From contig URJS01000062.1 of assembly GCA_900548205.1 (NCBI GenBank), forward strand, positions 1 to 14,552: a stretch of 14,552 nt of DNA. The letters are read 5' to 3'. The translations under genes and the position numbers were made by a program. Under the pieces are notes generated by a model that made no database searches, was not told the origin of the DNA, and saw only the letters and a program-made list of their open reading frames with translations. The stretch comes from an uncultured Roseburia sp. Lineage in GTDB: Bacteria > Bacillota > Clostridia > Lachnospirales > Lachnospiraceae. Below, piece after piece: positions 1 to 6,548 of this stretch (positions are counted from its first letter, which is position 1; the number at the start of each line of letters is the position of its first letter).

Positions 1-87
1 ATCATTTTGGTGCAAGCGTGATTCATGGGCAGCGTAGCAATATTTTGCGCTTACGGAAGGCCAGCGGTTCGAATCCGCTCAGGAACA
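1..87 (+). ncRNA. RNA 3' portion with tRNA-type T arm (possible partial or degenerate tRNA)
   Basis: Bases 63-79 form a textbook tRNA T arm: stem AGCGG/CCGCT (63-67 with 75-79) closing the loop TTCGAAT (68-74). It is followed by a seven-base acceptor-like strand CAGGAAC (80-86), a discriminator-like A at 87 and no encoded CCA. The matching acceptor 5' strand (GTTCCTG) is not in the window, and I could not fold a normal anticodon arm upstream. Instead, 33-36 pairs with 52-55 (CGTA/TACG) and GCAA/TTGC (37-40 with 45-48) makes an inner hairpin. It could be a tRNA cut by the window edge, a tRNA with unusual insertions, a tRNA remnant, or another structured RNA. A terminator starts five bases downstream, which supports a real transcript ending here. 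The tRNA identity is unknown. Confidence 0.35.
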
Positions 88-91
88 TTTC

Positions 92-133
92 AAACGCCGA
101 AGGCTTAAAAAATAAAAGCCTTCGGCGTTTTTT
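92..133 (+). terminator. Strong rho-independent terminator
   Basis: A perfect 15-bp inverted repeat (92-106 with 116-130) has a GC-rich core GCCGAAGGC, a nine-base A-rich loop (107-115) and a run of six T at 128-133. It ends the RNA to its left. On the minus strand only three T follow the stem, so it is a poorer terminator for transcripts coming from nrdB, for which I see no separate strong terminator. Confidence 0.9.
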
Positions 134-216
134 GACAAAAACATTCTATCTCACCAATGTGGTGTGTGGAAATGCCGGTCATCCATTTTTTTAGGCATTG
201 ACTGCCGTTTCTCTCT

Positions 217-1257
217 TTACAGATCGTCCTCGATCGCGCTTGATTTTGCATAGGCAGTCGATTTCGCCTCAAAAAAATCTGTTTTGATCAGATTCGCATT
301 ACTGTATACATTGACCCATTTCATAGATTCAGGAACATCTGAAAATCCGTCATAAAGCGGAGTAAAATTGAGCGCTGTCGCACGAAGATTGCCAAGATAA
401 TGAATATAATCGGAAATCATTTCTAAGGTAAGCCCCTCAATCCGGTCACCAAGTACATATTCTGCCCATGCAATTTCTTCCTCGACGCCGCGCTTTAGCA
501 TGGAGCGGTAAACCTCTACCTGCTCCGATCCAAAGAGCTCCGGTTCTTCTTTTTTCAGTTCCAGCAGAATACTGCGGAAAAGCCACAGGTGCGTATTTTC
601 ATCGCGGTTGATATAACGGATTTCCTGCGCGCTGCCGGACATCTTTCCCATACGGCCGAGATTATAGAAAAACATAAATCCCGAATAAAAATAAATTCCC
701 TCAAGAATATAATTTGCCATCATGGTTTTTACAAGATGTTCCTTGTCTCTGTGCTGTAGGAAGGCATTGTACTGCTCTCCGATAAACTCATTTCTCTTTA
801 ACAGATGTTCGTCAAACTTCCACTGATATAAGATTTCATCGCGCTTTGCAGGAGAGCAGATGGAGTCCAGCATATAGCTGTAGCTCTGAGAATGCACAGC
901 CTCCTGAAATGCCTGTATTGTCAGACAAAGATTGATTTCATTTGCCGTGATGTACTCTCCGATATTCGGCAGATTCGCTGTCTGCAAGGAATCCAAAAAT
1001 ACAAGAAAGGAGAGTATTTTATCGTAGGCGGTCCGCTCCTCATCCTTTAAAAGACGATAATCCTTAATGTCCTGTGTCAGATTGATTTCTTCAGGGATCC
1101 AGAAATTATTCATCGCCTGCCGATACCAGGAGCTGACCCATGTATATTTCATATTGTTAAAATCGTTTAGATTGGTAGTGTTTCCGCCGATCATGCGGCG
1201 TTTTCGTACATCTGTATCGCCTTGTGCGTTAAACAGAGCCTTTTTTTGTAATTCCAT
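217..1257 (-). CDS. nrdB: Class Ia ribonucleoside-diphosphate reductase, beta subunit (R2)
   Basis: The small subunit of aerobic ribonucleotide reductase houses the dinuclear metal centre and stable tyrosyl radical that start catalysis in NrdA. It acts in the cytoplasm in dNTP synthesis. All expected residues of this ferritin-like family are visible: ligands D89 (in FLDSLQ), E119 and H122 (in QEAVHSQSY), E186 (in ILEGIYF), E220 and H223 (in RDENTH). Y126 lies four residues after H122, where the radical tyrosine sits in E. coli R2 (Y122). The length of 346 aa is normal, and the acidic C-terminal tail ending EDDL is the expected NrdA-docking peptide. The ATG at 1257 follows a good site (AGGAGGAA, about 1262-1269). 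It lies 32 bases after nrdA and is surely co-transcribed. No nrdI gene is nearby, which fits class Ia rather than Ib. Confidence 0.95.
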   Translation of the reverse strand: MELQKKALFNAQGDTDVRKRRMIGGNTTNLNDFNNMKYTWVSSWYRQAMNNFWIPEEINLTQDIKDYRLLKDEERTAYDKILSFLVFLDSLQTANLPNIGEYITANEINLCLTIQAFQEAVHSQSYSYMLDSICSPAKRDEILYQWKFDEHLLKRNEFIGEQYNAFLQHRDKEHLVKTMMANYILEGIYFYSGFMFFYNLGRMGKMSGSAQEIRYINRDENTHLWLFRSILLELKKEEPELFGSEQVEVYRSMLKRGVEEEIAWAEYVLGDRIEGLTLEMISDYIHYLGNLRATALNFTPLYDGFSDVPESMKWVNVYSNANLIKTDFFEAKSTAYAKSSAIEDDL

Positions 1258-1280
1258 GTATTCCTCCTAAAAATTGGTGG

Positions 1281-1307
1281 GAATCCTGTTTAGGAAGAAC
1301 AGGATTC
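1281..1307 (-). other. Perfect intercistronic hairpin across the nrdA stop codon
   Basis: GAATCCTGTT (1281-1290) and AACAGGATTC (1298-1307) form a perfect 10-bp inverted repeat with a seven-base loop. It covers the last codons of nrdA, including part of the cysteine tail, and its stop (TAA, 1292-1290). On the mRNA it lies just before the nrdB ribosome binding site. No T run follows directly, so a role in RNA stability, processing or tuning of nrdB translation is more likely than full termination. This role is inference. Confidence 0.6.
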
Positions 1308-3797
1308 GCATTCCTCCACCTCAAGCGATTGACTGCGCACATAATAAAGCGTTTTGACGCCTTTTTCCCATGCGCGGATATAGAGATCTAAAAGCTTGCG
1401 GAAGGTAAAGTCGTTTGTAATATAAAGATTCACGGACTGCGACTGATCCATATGACGCTGACGGATGCCGGCTGCGTCTACAACCCATGTCTGGTCAATC
1501 AGGTGCGCATTTTTGTAGAGCCAGAAGGTTTTCTGGTTTAAATCCGGAGCGACGCGCGTGATCATGCTGCCCTTTTTCTCCTCCATGAAATACTTCTTCA
1601 TCACGGGGTCAACGGCAGCAGTCGTGCCTGCGATGATAGAAGTGGAGCTGGTTGGAGCGACAGCCAGCAGATAGCCATTGCGGAGTCCCGTTTTATGTAT
1701 TTCCTCTGCCAGTGTTTCCCAGCGCTCAGAGGTATAATGACGTTTCTTAAAATAAGCGCCGGTATCATAATCACTTCCCTTAAAATACGCATAGGAACCC
1801 TTTTCTGCCGCAAGCTCCATTGATGCTTTTAATGCATAATAATTGATCTTCTCATAAAGGTCGTCCACAAAATCAAGATGCTCTTGTGTCTCAAAAAGAT
1901 ACCCCTGCTTGACAAGCATATGGTGGTAGCCGCTTGTGCCAAGACCAATTGCCCGATATTGCTGATTTGTAATTTGCGCGTACGGTATGGGATAATAATT
2001 TAAGTCGATCACATTATCAAGTGCTCTCACAACGGTGGAGATCGTGTGCCAAAGCTCTCCGTCATCCGTGACGTTCATACGGCCAAGCGTCAGGGAAGCC
2101 AGATTGCAGACAACAAAATTGCCCGGACGTGTTTTTTGTACCACGACAGTCTCACCGTCCACTGCAAGCATTTCCGGTTCTTCTACCTGCATGGCGCTCA
2201 TATTCTGGGCAATTTCCGTGCAGAGATTACTGCAGTATATGATTCCTTCATGGCTGTTTGGATTCATGCGGTTGACGCTGTCACGGTTAAAGGTGAACGG
2301 CGTGCCTGTCTCAACGAGAGATTTAATGATCAGGCGGACGATTTCCTTCACACTCATGATGCGCTTTTCAATGCGCTCATCCGCTACACAGTCGTAATAG
2401 CGCGTCTCCCATTCCTCGCCGTAAAAATCCTCCAGATGATAACCCTTCGCAGTGTAAATATTGTGCGGGCACATCAGATACCAGTCGGCGTCGAGATCGC
2501 TCTTGGCAAGCTTCCAGAAAAGATCCGGATAACAGACCGCGGGAAAAATATCATGTGCTTTCATGCGGTCATCGCCGTTGTTGGTTCGCAGCTGCAGAAA
2601 TTCGGGCAGATCACGATGCCATGCATCCAGATAAACAGCGGCGGCTCCCTGACGGACTCCAAGCTGGTCGACCGCGGTAGCAGTATCGTTGACCAGCTTG
2701 ATCCAGCGGATCACACCTCCGGCAGCGCCCTCAAATCCGCGGATACTGCTGCCGTTTGCACGAACCTTGCCGAAATAAAGCCCCATACCGCCGCCATGCT
2801 TGCTGACCTGTGCAAAATTGTCGATGCTGCGATAGATGCCGGTGAGGGAATCGTCTACGGTATCGATAAAGCAGGAGCTCATCTGGTGGAACGGCTTTCT
2901 TGCATTCGACATTGTGGGTGTCGCCATCGTAACCCTTAAGGTGCTTAGTATCTCATAAATTTCCTTTGCCCAGTGAACACGGTCTTTTTCAGGAATTGCA
3001 AGATGCATGGCGATTCCCATAAACATCTCCTGCGGCTTTTCCAAAAGCCTGTGCTTATGGTCACGGATCAGATAACGTTTTGCAATGAGATCAAGCCCGC
3101 TGTAGTTAAAGAGCTTATTTCTTTCAGAATTTAAGAAAGAGGCAAGCTCCTCGACGTCGCTGCGGCTGTAATTTTCTAAAAGAAAAGCGCCGACATAGCC
3201 CTCTTTTGTCAGCCATGAGAGCTTCTCGTACCAGTTTGAGAAGCCAAGAGCCTCTGTCTGCTCATTCACCTGACGTTCCAGATCAAGGGAGAGGAAGCGT
3301 GCGGCGATCATTTCCCACTTTGGGGCGTCCTTGCTGATCAATTCCACACTGGCGCGCTCTAATGTGGCGTACGCCTCAGAAAGAGTCATTTCTTCCTTAT
3401 AAAAAGAGCGGAATTTTAAAAGAAGAAGCTGGATCGAATAAACATCCTCCCGGAAATCAGTCTGGATTTCGGAGAGAAGCGCAGGAAGAGCGGGATCTTG
3501 GATCAGCTCGGTAAGCTCGCTTGCCGCTTGCCGAAGCTCGGCGTGGTGCTGGCGGTAGAGAATATAGGCTTTGGCAACCTTCAGATAACCGCGGCGCATC
3601 AGGCATTCCTCAACATAATCCTGAATCAGCTCGACGCTGCATCCGTCTGTGATCTGTTCCTCCACCTCTGTCAGGAGATGAGAGAGCTCGTCCTCGGAAA
3701 TCTCTGCGCCAAGCCCAAAGAAAGCCCTTTGAATGGCATTTTTTATCTTCATTCGGTCATAGACCTGTGAAAGACCGTTTCGTTTCAATATTTGCAT
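1290..3797 (-). CDS. nrdA: Class Ia ribonucleoside-diphosphate reductase, alpha subunit (R1)
   Basis: The catalytic subunit reduces ribonucleoside diphosphates to deoxyribonucleotides. Residues 1-90 form an N-terminal ATP-cone (starting MQILKRNG), the domain that senses ATP/dATP for overall activity control. The redox cysteine pair is C309 (in MSSCF) and C564 (in VVCNLAS). The active-site set N524, C526 (thiyl radical) and E528 is in SNLCTEI. Y818-Y819 (in TLYYVRSQ) is the radical-transfer pair, matching Y730/Y731 of E. coli. The C-terminal cysteines C830 and C833 (ECESC) would pass electrons from thioredoxin or glutaredoxin. At 835 aa it is slightly longer than E. coli NrdA. The ATG at 3797 has a ribosome binding site (AAGGAG) that falls inside a hairpin (3798-3848). 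It is first in the nrdA-nrdB operon. Confidence 0.95.
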   Translation of the reverse strand: MQILKRNGLSQVYDRMKIKNAIQRAFFGLGAEISEDELSHLLTEVEEQITDGCSVELIQDYVEECLMRRGYLKVAKAYILYRQHHAELRQAASELTELIQDPALPALLSEIQTDFREDVYSIQLLLLKFRSFYKEEMTLSEAYATLERASVELISKDAPKWEMIAARFLSLDLERQVNEQTEALGFSNWYEKLSWLTKEGYVGAFLLENYSRSDVEELASFLNSERNKLFNYSGLDLIAKRYLIRDHKHRLLEKPQEMFMGIAMHLAIPEKDRVHWAKEIYEILSTLRVTMATPTMSNARKPFHQMSSCFIDTVDDSLTGIYRSIDNFAQVSKHGGGMGLYFGKVRANGSSIRGFEGAAGGVIRWIKLVNDTATAVDQLGVRQGAAAVYLDAWHRDLPEFLQLRTNNGDDRMKAHDIFPAVCYPDLFWKLAKSDLDADWYLMCPHNIYTAKGYHLEDFYGEEWETRYYDCVADERIEKRIMSVKEIVRLIIKSLVETGTPFTFNRDSVNRMNPNSHEGIIYCSNLCTEIAQNMSAMQVEEPEMLAVDGETVVVQKTRPGNFVVCNLASLTLGRMNVTDDGELWHTISTVVRALDNVIDLNYYPIPYAQITNQQYRAIGLGTSGYHHMLVKQGYLFETQEHLDFVDDLYEKINYYALKASMELAAEKGSYAYFKGSDYDTGAYFKKRHYTSERWETLAEEIHKTGLRNGYLLAVAPTSSTSIIAGTTAAVDPVMKKYFMEEKKGSMITRVAPDLNQKTFWLYKNAHLIDQTWVVDAAGIRQRHMDQSQSVNLYITNDFTFRKLLDLYIRAWEKGVKTLYYVRSQSLEVEECESCSS

Positions 3798-3848
3798 GTG
3801 ATAGTACTCCTTTTCGTCATGAAAATTATTTTACAGGAGAACTATCAC
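3798..3848 (-). promoter_or_regulatory. nrdA leader hairpin burying the ribosome binding site
   Basis: On the + strand, 3798-3810 (GTGATAGTACTCC) pairs with 3836-3848 (GGAGAACTATCAC), giving 12 pairs of 13 with one central mismatch and a 25-base loop. In the nrdA mRNA the 3' arm carries the GGAG core of the ribosome binding site and ends exactly at the base before the ATG. Folded, the site would be paired. The pairing is seen directly; translational control is inference. The same dyad could instead be a DNA operator. Confidence 0.6.
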
Positions 3849-3915
3849 AAATGCAATCATTTTGATGATGAAAAGAATTGGATCGGGATAGGAATAAAAA
3901 TATACACAAAAATAC

Positions 3916-3944
3916 TTTACAAATTTTTGTATTTATAGTAAACT
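3916..3944 (+). promoter_or_regulatory. Candidate promoter of the LacI-family repressor gene
   Basis: TTTACA (3916-3921) and TAAACT (3939-3944) are separated by 17 bases, with the predicted start near 3951 and a short leader to the GTG at 3986. It physically overlaps the opposing nrdAB promoter. The 14-bp palindrome 3918-3931 covers most of its -35 box. Confidence 0.4.
3918..3931. promoter_or_regulatory. Palindrome in the nrdA/lacI intergenic region
   Basis: TACAAA (3918-3923) and TTTGTA (3926-3931) are perfect inverted copies around TT. It overlaps the candidate -35 of the repressor gene. The protein that binds it, if any, is unknown. Confidence 0.35.
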
Positions 3945-3959
3945 TAACGTAAGTTACAA
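3932..3959 (-). promoter_or_regulatory. Candidate nrdAB promoter
   Basis: On the minus strand, -35 TTGTAA (3959-3954) and -10 TATAAA (3937-3932) are separated by 16 bases. The predicted start would leave an nrdA leader of about 130 bases containing the hairpin next to the start codon. Most of the inverted repeat 3941-3955 lies in the spacer. I saw no convincing NrdR box. Confidence 0.45.
3941..3955. promoter_or_regulatory. Inverted repeat within overlapping promoters
   Basis: AACTTA (3941-3946) and TAAGTT (3950-3955) flank ACG. The repeat overlaps the spacer and one edge of the -35 of the candidate nrdAB promoter, and the -10 of the opposing repressor promoter, a position where a bound regulator could act on both. 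Binding partner unknown. Confidence 0.35.
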
Positions 3960-3970
3960 AAACCTTTTCG
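3957..3970. promoter_or_regulatory. Degenerate LacI-type operator, possible autoregulation site
   Basis: CAAAAACCTTTTCG matches the perfect operator at 5088-5101 (CAAAAACGTTTTTG) at 12 of 14 positions. It lies just before the repressor gene's ribosome binding site, where a bound repressor could block its own transcription. This is inference from similarity and position. Confidence 0.4.
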
Positions 3971-3985
3971 GAAGGAGATTATCTT

Positions 3986-5014
3986 GTGGCAGGTTCCATC
4001 AGAGATGTGGCAAAGAGCGCAGGAGTATCGATTGGAACCGTATCCAGAGCGTTCAATGACTATCCCGACATCAAGCCGGAGACAAAGAAGAAGATTTTTG
4101 AGGCGGCGAAGCGTTTGGACTATTCTCCAAATCTAAGTGCCAGAAATCTTTCTTCCAAGAATAAGAAAAACATTGCGCTGATCATTTCAGGGCTTTTGGA
4201 AAACAATCCGAAGGAGAATCTAATGTTTTGTTTGATTCAGGGAGTGTATTTCTATGCCTGTATGAATGGACTTGAGGTTGCTGTTTATGCAACGGATTCC
4301 GCGCATCAAAGGCAGCTGTCCTACCGGAGATTCTGCATTGAGCACAGCGTGGCAGGTGTGATCCTAAGCGGTGTGACAACCGATGATCCGTATTTTAACG
4401 AGCTTCTTGAGACAACGGAGATTCCATGTGTAGCAATTGATGTGGAGATTCCGGGAAAGAGGGTCGGATGGGTGTCGATCGATAATGTAGCGGCGTCGAA
4501 GGAGATGACACAGTATCTGATTGCACAGGGGCATCGTGATATTTTGGTGATCAGCGGTAAGAAGAATGCGTTTGTCACGGTTGAGCGTATGGTCGGTGTT
4601 TATTCTGCGATCGAGGAAGCAGGCGGACATCTGACGAATGACAGTGTCTTATACTGCGATTTCCATGAACAAACCGCTTATGAGAAGGTGCTGGAATATC
4701 TCAGAGAGTATGGGACCACAAGACACACAGCGTTTCTTTGTTTCAGTGATATTATGGCGCTTGGCGTGATGAGAGCAGTCAGGGAATGCGGCTATCGTAT
4801 TCCGGAAGATTTCTCCATTACAGGCTTTGACGGGATTCCGATTTCGGAATATACCACGCCGTCGTTGACTACGATCGTTCAGGATATGAAGGAGAGCGGT
4901 TATGCGGGAGCAAAGCTTTTGCATGAGAAAATGGAGAAAAGAACGGAACGAAAACACGATACGCTGCCGTACAGGATCATTGAAAGGGAATCTGTCCGAA
5001 ATCGAAATGTATAG
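3986..5014 (+). CDS. LacI-family transcriptional repressor of the downstream sugar operon
   Basis: A 342-aa LacI/GalR-family regulator. The N-terminal helix-turn-helix (residues 4-23, SIRDVAKSAGVSIGTVSRAF) is followed by the usual YSPNLSARNL hinge helix (46-55). From about residue 62 a periplasmic-binding-protein-like domain binds the effector, with typical family segments near the C-terminus (FSDIMALGV; ITGFDGIPISEYTTPSLTTI). The start is GTG at 3986, supported by GAAGGAGA eight to nine bases upstream and by the HTH beginning at once. It is transcribed towards the transport and phosphorylase genes and 145 bases before them, so it very likely represses them until an inducer sugar is present. 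The inducer is unknown. The best operator candidate is 5088-5101. Confidence 0.9.
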   Translation: MAGSIRDVAKSAGVSIGTVSRAFNDYPDIKPETKKKIFEAAKRLDYSPNLSARNLSSKNKKNIALIISGLLENNPKENLMFCLIQGVYFYACMNGLEVAVYATDSAHQRQLSYRRFCIEHSVAGVILSGVTTDDPYFNELLETTEIPCVAIDVEIPGKRVGWVSIDNVAASKEMTQYLIAQGHRDILVISGKKNAFVTVERMVGVYSAIEEAGGHLTNDSVLYCDFHEQTAYEKVLEYLREYGTTRHTAFLCFSDIMALGVMRAVRECGYRIPEDFSITGFDGIPISEYTTPSLTTIVQDMKESGYAGAKLLHEKMEKRTERKHDTLPYRIIERESVRNRNV

Positions 5015-5027
5015 CTAAGTAGAAAAC

Positions 5028-5071
5028 AGAGCTGTTGCTTAAGCAGTCATAAAATGTTTTGCATCAGCTCT
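5028..5071 (+). other. Inverted repeats downstream of the repressor gene
   Basis: AGAGCTG (5028-5034) and CAGCTCT (5065-5071) pair perfectly over a 30-base loop that contains a second palindrome, TGCTTAAGCA (5036-5045). No T run follows, so it is a weak terminator candidate. The right arm lies in the spacer of the candidate operon promoter, so a regulatory role is also possible. Confidence 0.3.
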
Positions 5072-5087
5072 ATCATTAAACTACAAG
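5059..5087 (+). promoter_or_regulatory. Candidate promoter of the sugar transport/phosphorylase operon
   Basis: TTGCAT (5059-5064) and TACAAG (5082-5087) are separated by 17 bases; each hexamer matches consensus at four of six positions. The palindromic operator starts at the next base, so repressor would cover the start site. The modest boxes leave the exact promoter uncertain. Confidence 0.4.
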
Positions 5088-5101
5088 CAAAAACGTTTTT
5101 G
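5088..5101. promoter_or_regulatory. LacI-type operator
   Basis: CAAAAACGTTTTTG is a perfect 14-bp palindrome with the central CG typical of LacI/GalR-family operators. It lies 73 bases after the repressor gene and 58 bases before the binding-protein start, directly after a candidate -10 box. The site is seen directly; assigning it to the neighbouring repressor is inference. Confidence 0.7.
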
Positions 5102-5159
5102 TAACGATGGAACAAAAGGTGAGAGGATGCATTTAATATGCAGAAAGGAAAAGGAGACT

Positions 5160-6515
5160 ATGGGAAGTAAGAAGATTTTGTCATTCATTTTGGCGGCAGG
5201 CATGGCGCTTGGATTGACTGCCTGCGGAGGCGATAAGCCGCAGAATAATGAAGTGCAGACGCAGGGAACAGAGACGGCTGACGCTAAACAGGGCGTCGTT
5301 GAGGTGACGATTCCATCCTACAAAACAGGTGAGAATGTAGGCGCAGTATTTTTTGAGGCACAGGTAGACAGATTTAACCAGAAGTATGAGGGAACCTATA
5401 AGATTAATCTTGAGAGTATCCCGGAAGATGGATTTAAGGATAAATTAAAACAACTGGCACAGCAGAATATGCTTCCGGTACTGGTGCAGGGCGGTGATGT
5501 AGACTGGATTTCCAACGTTGTAATTCCAAATGGAATGGCGTATGATCTGAGCGGCTGGCTCAACGAAACGCCGGCAGTTAAGGATATTTTGATGGATGAC
5601 GGCTTACTGTTTAACACAAAGGATGACGGCGGTATTTATACCTTACCGTTAGCGACTGTACGTCCGACCGGATTCTTTTACAACAGCGCAATGTGGGAGC
5701 CGTCCGGGGATGTCAGCTCGATGACAATGGAGGATTTTCTGGCGGAGATCAGTGATCAGAAGATTGCTTTTTCCACAGCAGAGAACGGCTGGGTATCGGC
5801 ACTCTTTTTGACGGCATTTATTGCGGCAGAGGATGGAGGAATTGAGCTGCTGCAAAACGGAACAGTTACAAAAATCGTTGATTTCAACCAGCCGGCGATC
5901 GTAGAGGGAGTGACAAAGCTGCAGAAGCTGCTTCAGAACAATGCAGCCTCCAATTCTATTGGAGCGGCGTATCCGGATGCTGCAAACGCATTTATGAGCG
6001 GTCAGGCGGCGCTGATTTCCAACGGACCGTGGATGTCGGCTGATTTTGATGCATCTGCTTCTGCAAACTGGAGCAACGGATTTGACGGGGCAGCCGTGCA
6101 CGCGTCTCTTTTCCCGGAAAATATCGGAATTGCCAATACAAGATGCTACGGAGAGTGGTGGATTTCCGCGTCTGCACCGGAAGAAGAGAAAGAGCTTGCA
6201 CTCGCGTTCCTTGAGTTTATCTACACACCGGAAGAATTGGAAGCATATCTTTTGGCAGAGGGCGGAGATGCGCCAAAGCTTACTTATAGTGATGATTTCA
6301 AGGCAAAACAGGCAGAGACACAGGTACTTGCTGATTTAGCCGCAGACACGACATCTAATACGGTTTATGTTCCGTGTATTTTGGATGTGATCCCTGCATC
6401 TGTTGCAAATACGGAGTTTGGAAAATTACTTCCGTCTCTGGCAGATGGTTCCTACACACCGGAGGAATTTTGTCAGTGGATGAGTGATAAGGCAGCGGAA
6501 GCAACCGCGGAATAA
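5160..6515 (+). CDS. Sugar ABC transporter substrate-binding lipoprotein
   Basis: A 451-aa extracellular solute-binding protein of family 1 (maltose-binding type). Residues 1-21 are a lipoprotein signal peptide with a basic start, a hydrophobic core and lipobox LTAC; C22 would be lipidated, tethering the protein to the outer face of the membrane. A low-complexity polar linker (about 24-45) precedes the binding domain. ALISNGPWMSADF is the conserved family segment. The ATG at 5160 is chosen over an in-frame ATG at 5127 because AAGGAG lies directly upstream and the signal peptide begins properly there. It captures the sugar for the two permeases that follow. Family membership alone does not tell which sugar; the GH65 enzyme downstream suggests an alpha-glucoside. 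Confidence 0.9.
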   Translation: MGSKKILSFILAAGMALGLTACGGDKPQNNEVQTQGTETADAKQGVVEVTIPSYKTGENVGAVFFEAQVDRFNQKYEGTYKINLESIPEDGFKDKLKQLAQQNMLPVLVQGGDVDWISNVVIPNGMAYDLSGWLNETPAVKDILMDDGLLFNTKDDGGIYTLPLATVRPTGFFYNSAMWEPSGDVSSMTMEDFLAEISDQKIAFSTAENGWVSALFLTAFIAAEDGGIELLQNGTVTKIVDFNQPAIVEGVTKLQKLLQNNAASNSIGAAYPDAANAFMSGQAALISNGPWMSADFDASASANWSNGFDGAAVHASLFPENIGIANTRCYGEWWISASAPEEEKELALAFLEFIYTPEELEAYLLAEGGDAPKLTYSDDFKAKQAETQVLADLAADTTSNTVYVPCILDVIPASVANTEFGKLLPSLADGSYTPEEFCQWMSDKAAEATAE

Positions 6516-6548
6516 GAGGGAAAAGAGCGGGCAGAAAGGAGTAGAGGT

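Noticed and set aside
1..87. Confident assignment of a complete tRNA
   Set aside because: The T arm is perfect but no anticodon arm, D arm or 5' acceptor strand could be fitted, so no amino-acid identity can be given.
171..199. AATGCC/GGCATT inverted repeat as the nrdB terminator
   Set aside because: The stem is only six pairs with a 17-base loop, and no T run follows on the minus strand.
2046..2939. Long open frame (297 codons) on the + strand opposite nrdA
   Set aside because: It lies wholly inside the well-supported nrdA gene on the other strand, has no ribosome binding site or recognisable family, and is explained by the codon structure of nrdA.
3798..3985. NrdR box upstream of nrdA
   Set aside because: I looked for paired ACAC...GTGT sites of the NrdR type. 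Only a half-like TATACACAAA (3901-3910) is present, which is not enough to call.
5088..5101. CcpA catabolite-response element
   Set aside because: The palindrome is CG-centred but begins with CA and ends with TG, whereas the cre consensus begins TG and ends CA. The neighbouring LacI-type regulator is the better match.
5127..5159. Upstream in-frame start for the sugar-binding protein
   Set aside because: The ATG at 5127 lacks a proper ribosome binding site and would put eleven charged residues before a normal lipoprotein signal peptide that begins at 5160.
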